Shown piece after piece: positions 32,268-38,467 of a stretch of DNA of 38,467 bases. The notes under the pieces are model-generated. The model had not been told where the DNA came from. It did not search any database and saw nothing but the letters and a program-made list of their open reading frames with translations. How positions within the stretch are numbered: the stretch's first letter is position 1; each line of letters opens with the position of its first letter. The stretch covers positions 1 to 38,467 of the forward strand of contig JBAZEM010000024.1 of the NCBI GenBank assembly GCA_041653875.1, in the 5' to 3' direction. Source of the DNA: VSJD01 sp041653875. Its GTDB lineage: Bacteria > Verrucomicrobiota > Kiritimatiellia > JAAZAB01. Made by a program: the position numbers and the translations under genes.

Positions 32268-33587
32268 ATGAGCGCCGAAACACCCATTGTCATCAAAACG
32301 CTTCCTTGGATGCCGGACAATCCGTCCGCCGCAGTCACGGCGTTCCTAAGCCGCCCGGCCTTCGATGCCGCCGCCGAAACAAGGGCCCGCGAAATGCTGG
32401 CGGACATTCAAGCCGACGGTGACGAGGCCGTGGCGCGGTTCATTCGCCAGCTTGACGGCGCGGAACTTGCCCCCGGCCAGTTTGCCGTTCAAAAAGCGGA
32501 ACTCAATGCGGCCCGCAGCGCGGTGGACGCCGAATTCGTGGCCGCCGCCCAGGAAGCGCATAAACGGATTCTTCATTTCGCGCAAGCCAGCCTGAAGAAG
32601 GATTGGAGCATGTCCACGCCCAAGGGCGGCACGGTTGGGGAACAGTTCGTTCCCCTGGAACGCATTGGCCTGTATATTCCCGGCGGCCAGGCGCCGCTGG
32701 TATCCACGGCGCTGATGACGGCAACGCTCGCCCGGGCCGCGGGTGTTCCGGAAATCGTGGCCTGTTCGCCGGTGGATGCGTCGCGGCGCATGAACCCGTA
32801 TTTGTTGTACGCCTTGGAGCTGGCGGGTGCCACGGAGATTTACAAGATTGGGGGCATTCAGGCCATTGGCGCCATGGCCTTTGGCACCGCCACGATCCGC
32901 AAAGTGGCAAAAATAGCCGGACCAGGCGGGACGTATGTGACGGCCGCCAAGCGCAGTGTGTATGGCCACGTGGCCCTGGACCTCGTGGCGGGGCCCAGCG
33001 AAATAGCCATCCTGGCCGACGACAGCGCCCAACCCGAAGCGGTGGCCGCCGATCTGTTGTCGCAGGCCGAGCATGGCACCGGGTTCGAGAAGGCCTTGCT
33101 GGTCACCGTCTCTTCCCATCTGGCGGAAGCCGTCGCCGAGGAACTGCGCCGGCAGGTGAAAACGTTAAGCCGCCGAACGGCCATCCGGCGGGTGCTGACC
33201 GAGGGCACGCTGATTGCGGTGGTCAATCACTTGGACGCCGGCATGGAACTCTGCAACCGATTCGCGCCGGAACATCTGGAAATCATCGTGCACGAGCCGC
33301 GCCGCTGGCTTAAAAAAGTGCGCCACGCCGGCGCCGTGTTTGTCGGCGCCTGGACGCCCGAATGCGCCGGCGACTTTGTGGCCGGCCCCAGCCACGTTCT
33401 GCCCACGGGCGGGACGGCCCGCATGTTTTCGGGGCTGACCTCGGACGATTTCCGCAAGCGTTCGAGCGTTATATCGTTCACGCGGGCCGATCTGCAGAAC
33501 GTCTTGCGCGTGATCGAAGCCTTTGGACGGGTCGAAGGGTTGGATGCGCACGCCCGCTCGGCGCGCATTCGGTTCGAAAAGACATAG
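32268..33587 (+). CDS. hisD: Histidinol dehydrogenase
   Basis: A 439-aa enzyme catalysing the last two steps of histidine synthesis, L-histidinol to L-histidine, with NAD+ and zinc. Family segments are all present: PLERIGLYIPGG, PEIVACSPV, KIGGIQAIGAMAFGT, AGPGGTYVTAAKR, the zinc-region DLLSQAEHG, the catalytic NRFAPEHLEI (Glu-His pair) and GPSHVLPTGGTARMFSGL. The start is either 32268 (chosen) or 32250, which abuts the repeat array; neither has a Shine-Dalgarno. Followed by hisC in the same direction, with a 120-bp gap of repeats. Confidence 0.97.
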   Translation: MSAETPIVIKTLPWMPDNPSAAVTAFLSRPAFDAAAETRAREMLADIQADGDEAVARFIRQLDGAELAPGQFAVQKAELNAARSAVDAEFVAAAQEAHKRILHFAQASLKKDWSMSTPKGGTVGEQFVPLERIGLYIPGGQAPLVSTALMTATLARAAGVPEIVACSPVDASRRMNPYLLYALELAGATEIYKIGGIQAIGAMAFGTATIRKVAKIAGPGGTYVTAAKRSVYGHVALDLVAGPSEIAILADDSAQPEAVAADLLSQAEHGTGFEKALLVTVSSHLAEAVAEELRRQVKTLSRRTAIRRVLTEGTLIAVVNHLDAGMELCNRFAPEHLEIIVHEPRRWLKKVRHAGAVFVGAWTPECAGDFVAGPSHVLPTGGTARMFSGLTSDDFRKRSSVISFTRADLQNVLRVIEAFGRVEGLDAHARSARIRFEKT

Positions 33588-33591
33588 CACC

Positions 33592-33700
33592 CGGGTTCAC
33601 GGCCCAAAGGATCACAGTTCACGGTTGAAGATCAATGCAAGCAGATCGGGCTCAAGATATTCGGCGTCCAACCGTGAACCGTGAACCTGACAACCGTTTT
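33592..33700. repeat. Facing tandem arrays between hisD and hisC
   Basis: GGTTCACGGCCCAAAGG / AGTTCACGGTTGAAG units (33593-33630) face CCAACCGTGAACCGTGAACC (33669-33688), using the same 8-bp theme as the block before hisD. The two his genes are thus each preceded by this repeat. Confidence 0.85.
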
Positions 33701-33708
33701 ATTTAACC

Positions 33709-34758
33709 ATGAACTCCTACATCAAAAAATCCGTCCTGGCCATGCAGGGCTATACGCCGGGCGAACAGCCGACCGATCCGCGGGTCGTCAAACTCAACAC
33801 CAACGAGAGCCCCTACCCGCCCTCGCCGGCCGTTCAAAAGGCGTTGCGGAGCCTGAAGGTCGAGACCCTGCGTTTGTATCCCGATCCGCTCAGCCTGGCA
33901 TTGCGCCGCAAAATCGCCGAACTGCATGGCGGCGCGCCGGAGAATGTGTTTGTCGGCAACGGCTCCGACGAAACGCTGGCTTTGTGCTCACGGGCTTTCG
34001 TGGAAGATGACGGCGCCATCGGCTATTTCGAACCGTCCTACTCCCTTTACCCGGTGCTGGCGCAGATCCGCGCCGTGGCCGCCCGGCCGGTGGCATTGGG
34101 GCCGGATTTCGAGTGGGCCATGCCGGCGGATTATCGGGCCAACCTGTTTTTCATGACCACCCCGAATGCGCCGACCGGCATCCAGTATCCAAAAAGCGCG
34201 ATTCGCGATTTTTGCGCGCGTTTTCCCGGCATCGTCGTGCTCGACGAGGCTTACGTGGATTTCGCCCGCGAGCACTGTATGGATCTGGCGCTGTCAAGCG
34301 CCAACGTATTGGTTCTACGCACGCTCTCCAAGTCCTACGCCCTGGCCGGCCTGCGCCTGGGCTACGTCGTGGGCGCCGCGCCGCTCATCGAGGCCTTGTT
34401 CAAAATCAAGGATTCCTACAACGTGGATCGGATCGCGCAGGCTGTGGCGCTGGCGGCGTTGTCCGATCAGGCGCACATGCGGGCCCTGGTGGAACGCATC
34501 CGCTCCACGCGCCGCAAAACGACCGCCGAACTGGGGCGCCTGGGATTCCGCGTGTTTCCTTCGGAGAGCAATTTTCTGTGGGTCAAGCCGCCGCGCATAC
34601 CGGCCGCGGATCTCTATCGGCGCCTGCGGGAGCAGAACATCCTGGTGCGTTATTTTTCCGGTCCCCGCACCCATGATTACCTGCGCATCACCATCGGCGC
34701 CGACGAACAGATGCAGGCGCTGGTGAGCGCCGTCCAGGCAATGACGCCGACCGGCTAA
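33709..34758 (+). CDS. hisC: Histidinol-phosphate aminotransferase
   Basis: A 349-aa PLP enzyme of fold type I that transaminates imidazole-acetol phosphate with glutamate in histidine synthesis. Visible are KLNTNESPYPPSP near the N-terminus, GNGSDETLAL, TPNAPTG, VVLDEAYVDF, the Schiff-base lysine Lys208 in RTLSKSYALAGLRLGY, and RYFSGPRTHDYLRITIG at the end. Length is normal. Its pairing with hisD supports the specific call over other class I/II aminotransferases. No Shine-Dalgarno before ATG. Confidence 0.96.
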   Translation: MNSYIKKSVLAMQGYTPGEQPTDPRVVKLNTNESPYPPSPAVQKALRSLKVETLRLYPDPLSLALRRKIAELHGGAPENVFVGNGSDETLALCSRAFVEDDGAIGYFEPSYSLYPVLAQIRAVAARPVALGPDFEWAMPADYRANLFFMTTPNAPTGIQYPKSAIRDFCARFPGIVVLDEAYVDFAREHCMDLALSSANVLVLRTLSKSYALAGLRLGYVVGAAPLIEALFKIKDSYNVDRIAQAVALAALSDQAHMRALVERIRSTRRKTTAELGRLGFRVFPSESNFLWVKPPRIPAADLYRRLREQNILVRYFSGPRTHDYLRITIGADEQMQALVSAVQAMTPTG

Positions 34759-34790
34759 CCCACAACCGAAGATTTTTTCGCCTTAAGCAG

Positions 34791-34807
34791 CCCCGCCGCC
34801 GGCGGGG
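34791..34807. other. GC-rich hairpin after hisC
   Basis: CCCCGCC and GGCGGGG pair with a 3-nt loop, 33 bp after the hisC stop. No T-run follows on the plus strand, so termination is uncertain; it may be another member of the interspersed hairpin repeats. Confidence 0.4.
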
Positions 34808-34838
34808 ACTACAAAACACGAAAGGCGCGCAAAATAAT

Positions 34839-35801
34839 ATGGCAAACGAAGCGATTAAGCTTAAAGGACTAAAACCGGAAGAAGTCCCGGCGGATTTGCG
34901 CGCCGCAACCTATTTCGACTTCAAAGCGCACCCCTTCGAACATGAGGCTCTTTTCGAGCAAACCAATTCGGTTTGTGGCGCGATCCTCGGGATCGGCGAT
35001 TATTGCAACACGTGGCTCGGAAGCGCCATGGACAAGAAGCGCTCCGCGGCCAAAGCTTATAAAAACACAACCCCAAAGGACTGCCGGTTAATCGGCAATT
35101 TCGAAGTTCTGCTGGAAGCCGGCGCCGTTTTTGAGCCGGCCCGTGTGATCGGCAGCGGCAAAAGCGGAGTATGCCATACGATTTATCTGGCCAAAGGCGC
35201 CAAGGCGGTCGGCAGCGATATTTACATCGACAAGGGCAGTATTTATCTCGGCGCAGGCGCGAGCGTCGAGCCTTGCGCCGGCCTGAAAGGCCCCCTGATT
35301 GCCGGCAAGGCCACGGAAATTCGCCAGGGCGCCTACCTGCGCGGCAATGTCATCCTTGGCGACGGCTGTATTATCCGCGGCGAAATCAAAAACTCCGTAT
35401 TGATGAACAAAGCCAATTTCCCGCATCCATCGTATCTCGGCGATTCGCTGTGCGGCTATATGACCCATTTCGGGAACCAGGCAACCTCGGCGAACATCGG
35501 CATATTCGCGAGTCTGGTTGACTCGGGCAAGCGCCGCCCGATCGTGGTCAAGGTCGAAGGCAAGCGCTACGACCTTGGCACCCCCAAAATGGGCATTTGC
35601 ATGGGCGATTACAGCCAGTGCGGCTGTAACAGCGTTTCCGACCCGGCGACATTCCTGAAGCCTTACACGCTTACGTATTCGCTGACCCGCATAACGAAGG
35701 GATTTTACGGGCCCTGTGAGATATTGAAAAACAAGCCGCTCGAACACGGCGTCATCGAACGATGCCGTTACAATCCCGCCGAGGAGCTTGGGTCGGAATG
35801 A
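34839..35801 (+). CDS. Left-handed beta-helix (hexapeptide repeat) protein
   Basis: A 320-aa protein with a central run of hexapeptide turns (about 95-190: GAVFEPARVIGSG, GSDIYIDKGSIYLGAGASVEP, GKATEIRQGAYLRGNVILGDGCIIRGEIKNSVLMNKANFPHPSYLGDS in overlapping pieces), the fold of GlmU-type acetyltransferases and sugar-nucleotide enzymes. The NFPHPSYLGDS segment resembles the GlmU-like N..H..Y.GDS signature of sugar-1-P nucleotidyltransferase-associated domains. No N-terminal nucleotidyltransferase domain is present: the first 90 residues are helical and unfamiliar. A sugar-related acyltransferase or a regulatory homologue is likely; substrate unknown. Convergent with gltA, 54 bp apart. Confidence 0.75.
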   Translation: MANEAIKLKGLKPEEVPADLRAATYFDFKAHPFEHEALFEQTNSVCGAILGIGDYCNTWLGSAMDKKRSAAKAYKNTTPKDCRLIGNFEVLLEAGAVFEPARVIGSGKSGVCHTIYLAKGAKAVGSDIYIDKGSIYLGAGASVEPCAGLKGPLIAGKATEIRQGAYLRGNVILGDGCIIRGEIKNSVLMNKANFPHPSYLGDSLCGYMTHFGNQATSANIGIFASLVDSGKRRPIVVKVEGKRYDLGTPKMGICMGDYSQCGCNSVSDPATFLKPYTLTYSLTRITKGFYGPCEILKNKPLEHGVIERCRYNPAEELGSE

Positions 35802-35855
35802 AGGACAGCCGCGGCTTGCCGGCGATCCGAAAACTACGCGACACCGCCGCCGCTA

Positions 35856-37163
35856 TCACCCGCCGCCCTGTTTCATGGAGACCCGTTTATCGATCGGCGC
35901 GTAATGCCGCTCGGTCCGGCCGACATAGACCTGGCGCGGCCGCACGATCTTGAAGCTTGCGGTATGCACCATTTCCCGCCACTGGGCCAGCCAGCCCGGC
36001 ACCCGCCCGATGGCAAACAAGACCGTGAACATATCGTAGGGAATGCCCACCGCTTTCAGGATCAGGCCGGAATAAAAATCGACGTTCGGATAGAGATTGC
36101 GTTCGACAAAGTATTCGTCTTTCAGCGCCAATTCCTCGATCTTCAGGGCGATATCGAAGAGCGGGTTGGAAACGCCCGGCTTGTTAAGCAGTTTATGGCA
36201 GGCCTGTTTGAGGATCTTGGCGCGCGGATCGAAGTTCTTATAGACCCGATGCCCAAACCCCATGAGGCGGTCCTTGCTGGTCTTGCTCTTGGCCCGATCG
36301 ATAAAAGTCTGGGGATCGATGCCGGTCGTCAGGATGCGCTCCAGCATGTGGATGACTTCCTGATTGGCGCCGCCGTGACGCGGCCCCCACAACGCCGAAA
36401 TTCCCGCCGAAATCACGGAATAAATATTGGAGAGACTGGAGCCCACCAGCCGCACGGTGGAGGCGCTGCAGTTCTGCTCGTGGTCGGCATGCAGGATCAG
36501 GAATAGTTCCACGGCCTGCACGATGTCCGGATCCTGCCGGTAATCTTTGACCGGCGAGGAAAACATCATGTTCAGGAAATTCTCAACGTAGCGCAGTTTG
36601 AACGACGGATACACCGTCGGCTCCCCGATGGATTTCTTGTAGGAAAAAGCCGCCACCGTGCGCACCTGGGAAATCAGGTTGGCCATGAATTGTTCTTCGG
36701 CGTCCGGATCCATGATATCCGGCACGGGATAAAACGTGGAAAGCGATGCCACCATGGTGGCCAGGATGCCCATGGGATGCGCGTATTTCGGGAAAGCCAC
36801 GAAAAAGTGGCGCATGTCTTCGTGGATCAGCGAAGATTCGTTCAGGCGGTTGGAAAAAACGGCGAGCTCGTCTTTCGTCGGAAGTTCGCCGTGAATCAGG
36901 AGATAGGCGGTTTCCACGAACGTTGATTTTGCGGCCAATTCTTCGATGGGATAGCCCCGGTAGAGCAGGATGCCCTTCTCGCCGTCGATGTAGGTAATCC
37001 GGCTCAAACAACTGCCCGTGTTGCCCAGACTGGTGTCGAGCGTAATCAGACCGGCCCGTTCCCGCAGCCCCGTAATATCGATGGCGCGCTCACCCTGGCT
37101 GCCATTGACAATCGGGAACAAGTGCTCTTGCCCGTCAACAATAAGTTTGGCCGAATCCGGCAT
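35856..37163 (-). CDS. gltA: Citrate synthase
   Basis: A 435-aa enzyme condensing acetyl-CoA and oxaloacetate, first step of the TCA cycle. It is the Gram-negative hexameric type by length and sequence: LHADHEQNCSASTVR (His225, His228), GPRHGGANQE (catalytic His, E. coli His264), GFGHRVYKNFDPRA (E. coli His305) and VDFYSG (catalytic Asp). The N-terminal extension (to about residue 45) is the domain that in E. coli binds NADH. GGGAG lies 7 nt before the ATG. Divergent from manA. Confidence 0.98.
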   Translation of the reverse strand: MPDSAKLIVDGQEHLFPIVNGSQGERAIDITGLRERAGLITLDTSLGNTGSCLSRITYIDGEKGILLYRGYPIEELAAKSTFVETAYLLIHGELPTKDELAVFSNRLNESSLIHEDMRHFFVAFPKYAHPMGILATMVASLSTFYPVPDIMDPDAEEQFMANLISQVRTVAAFSYKKSIGEPTVYPSFKLRYVENFLNMMFSSPVKDYRQDPDIVQAVELFLILHADHEQNCSASTVRLVGSSLSNIYSVISAGISALWGPRHGGANQEVIHMLERILTTGIDPQTFIDRAKSKTSKDRLMGFGHRVYKNFDPRAKILKQACHKLLNKPGVSNPLFDIALKIEELALKDEYFVERNLYPNVDFYSGLILKAVGIPYDMFTVLFAIGRVPGWLAQWREMVHTASFKIVRPRQVYVGRTERHYAPIDKRVSMKQGGG

Positions 37164-37302
37164 GACACGCTCCCGATCTCAAATTTAAGATCCCAGATTT
37201 TAGATCGCCAACTTGCGATTTGCGTAACCATAACGATGCGCGCCGGTTCGTACAAGCCAAAAAATATTATTTTCGTTCTGGTTTCCATTGGCGGGATCGG
37301 CT
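37164..37302. promoter_or_regulatory. Divergent gltA-manA promoter region
   Basis: The gap is AT-rich, with a short tandem array (AGATCCCAGATTTTAGATCG, 37189-37208) near gltA. Both promoters must lie here; I could not pick a convincing pair of boxes. Confidence 0.35.
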
Positions 37303-38310
37303 ATGTTTTCCGCAATGAATACACAGCCGCCGCTTTACCCGTTAATGTTCAAGCCGATCTATAAGAATTACATCTGGGGCGGAGACCGGATTGTCCGCCG
37401 CTACGGCCGCTCCCTGCCGCCCGGGATTTACGCCGAATCCTGGGAAATCGCCGACCGGGCCGAGGGCGCCAACGTGGCGATCAACGGCTCACTGGCCGGC
37501 AAGGATATTCACGAATTGACCCAAGCCTACGGCACCGAACTGTTGGGCCGCCCGCTGGAACGCTTTCCACTGCTGATCAAACTGATTGACGCCAAGGAAC
37601 GCCTGAGCGTGCAGGTGCATCCGGACGAAGCCGCCGCCAAGGCGGTGGGCGGCGAAGCGAAAGCTGAAATGTGGTATATGCTGGATGCGGACCCGGGCGC
37701 CGAAGTGTTTGTCGGGTTCCAACCCGGCGTGAATGAAAGCTCGTTCCGGAAAGCGCTTGCGACCGGACGGATTGGCGACCTGCTCAAACAAGTGCGCGTG
37801 CACCAGGGGGACGCAATCTACATCCCCGGCGGCTGTGTCCACACCATTGGCGCGGGCGGCCTCATCCTGGAAGTCCAGCAGAATTCCGACACAACCTACC
37901 GTGTCTTCGACTGGAACCGGGTTGGCGCGGACGGCAAACCGCGCGAACTGCACATCGAACAAGCCATAAAAGTCATCCAGTGGCAAGGCGTTGCCGCCAC
38001 CTGTCAAACCGCGCCACCCGCGCCCGGCGCGGCGCCCACCAAAGACAACCTTATAGTGGAGCGCTTGCGCACGCCCTATTTTCGATTCGAAGAACTGACC
38101 GTGCCGGGCATGTTGGATTGTCCGCTGGACACCCACAGTTTCCATGCTCTGTTCCTGGAAAAAGGGCTGGTGCGGATCAAGTCGGGGAGCGTACTGGTGG
38201 ATGTAACCCCGGGCGCCACGGTCCTGATGCCGGACTGCCTCAAGAAGTACGAAATGGCCAACCTGGATACCGACGGCGCCAGCAGACTACTGCGCATCAG
38301 CCTGCCGTAG
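37303..38310 (+). CDS. manA: Mannose-6-phosphate isomerase, type I
   Basis: A 335-aa zinc enzyme of the short, Bacillus-like type that interconverts mannose 6-phosphate and fructose 6-phosphate. Visible are the N-terminal FKPIYKNYIWGGDRI, WEIADRAEGANVAINGSLAG, the zinc ligands in LSVQVHPDEAAA and GGCVHTIGAGGLILEVQQNSD (in pieces), and FDWNR with the catalytic Arg. Length is normal. The start at 37303 has a GGGA 6 nt upstream; ATG 37315 is an alternative. The stop is followed at once by the GAAGAAATTGAGCGATT repeat. Confidence 0.94.
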   Translation: MFSAMNTQPPLYPLMFKPIYKNYIWGGDRIVRRYGRSLPPGIYAESWEIADRAEGANVAINGSLAGKDIHELTQAYGTELLGRPLERFPLLIKLIDAKERLSVQVHPDEAAAKAVGGEAKAEMWYMLDADPGAEVFVGFQPGVNESSFRKALATGRIGDLLKQVRVHQGDAIYIPGGCVHTIGAGGLILEVQQNSDTTYRVFDWNRVGADGKPRELHIEQAIKVIQWQGVAATCQTAPPAPGAAPTKDNLIVERLRTPYFRFEELTVPGMLDCPLDTHSFHALFLEKGLVRIKSGSVLVDVTPGATVLMPDCLKKYEMANLDTDGASRLLRISLP

Positions 38311-38311
38311 A

Positions 38312-38346
38312 AGAAATTGAGCGATTCAGCGATTTAGTGATTTAGC
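38312..38346. repeat. 8-bp tandem array after manA
   Basis: GAAGAAATT, then GAGCGATT, CAGCGATT, TAGTGATT, directly after the manA stop. Same boundary sequence as at the 3' ends of psd and the 24353 gene. Confidence 0.85.
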
Positions 38347-38428
38347 CTGATCTATTCATCAACTTTTAATTTGTAGCCTTTTCTTGATAGAACCCGAAAA
38401 ATTATACGGCTAACCGGTTTTATTGGTC

Positions 38429-38467
38429 ATGATCAACGTAACAGACACCAAAAACTCCGTTTTCAAA
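38429..38467 (+). CDS. Possible start of a gene cut by the right edge
   Basis: ATG at 38429 opens 13 codons (MINVTDTKNSVFK) to the window end, downstream of an AT-rich stretch that could hold a promoter. No Shine-Dalgarno is visible. Too short to identify. Confidence 0.3.
   Translation, partial: MINVTDTKNSVFK

Noticed and set aside
5981..38346. CRISPR array
   Set aside because: Repeat units are 7-8 bp, directly adjacent and inverted in pairs, with no unique spacers of constant length and no cas genes.

Overview
The window is a GC-rich bacterial chromosome segment with no rRNA, tRNA, CRISPR or recognisable transposase. Gene content points to a Gram-negative member of the PVC group (Verrucomicrobiota / Lentisphaerota / Kiritimatiellota type). 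The clues are a secreted DUF4838-like protein with many Ig-like repeats, two URO-D superfamily proteins beside Gfo/Idh/MocA oxidoreductases with AraC and LacI regulators, a MurU-like/AmgK-like fusion, Gram-negative type citrate synthase, and a TPR-ExbB-ExbD-TonB-like envelope operon. The phylum is inference.

Layout. 1-13.5 kb (minus strand) is an accessory carbohydrate region. It holds a giant secreted protein open at the left edge (at least 1893 aa, unbroken frame), a probable promoter and AraC-type operator, an AraC regulator, two URO-D family proteins, two Gfo/Idh/MocA proteins and a LacI regulator. 13.7-17.1 kb (plus) carries gnd, a HAD hydrolase and nagA. 17.5-21.8 kb (minus) carries an SGNH-like protein, family-4 uracil-DNA glycosylase, pssA, psd and tsaB. 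22.2-24.3 kb is the MurU/AmgK fusion. 24.35-27.1 kb (minus) has a uronate-isomerase-like amidohydrolase and a class III aminotransferase. 27.4-32.0 kb (plus) is the TPR/ExbB/ExbD/TonB-like operon. 32.3-35.8 kb (plus) has hisD, hisC and a left-handed beta-helix protein. gltA (minus) and manA (plus) close the window, and a new reading frame may begin at the right edge.

The intergenic DNA is as notable as the genes. Nearly every gap holds palindromic repeats, often a pair of short tandem arrays with 7-8 bp units placed in inverted orientation, with a different unit at each locus. A second, modular family of hairpin repeats is interspersed and enters coding sequence at least three times: an in-frame insert of about 46 aa in the MurU/AmgK fusion, and repeat-encoded C-terminal tails on the AraC regulator and on ExbB. 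This resembles the in-frame palindromic elements known from Rickettsia, but the sequences here are unrelated to anything I can name.

The other main observation is that the ExbB/ExbD pair has amides (Gln and Asn) where the family has its two pore carboxylates (Glu in the third ExbB helix, Asp in the ExbD helix). The partner TonB-like helix lacks the usual Ser/His pattern. The operon may therefore encode a motor that does not conduct protons in the standard way. All calls come from reading the sequence by eye; no database search was run.
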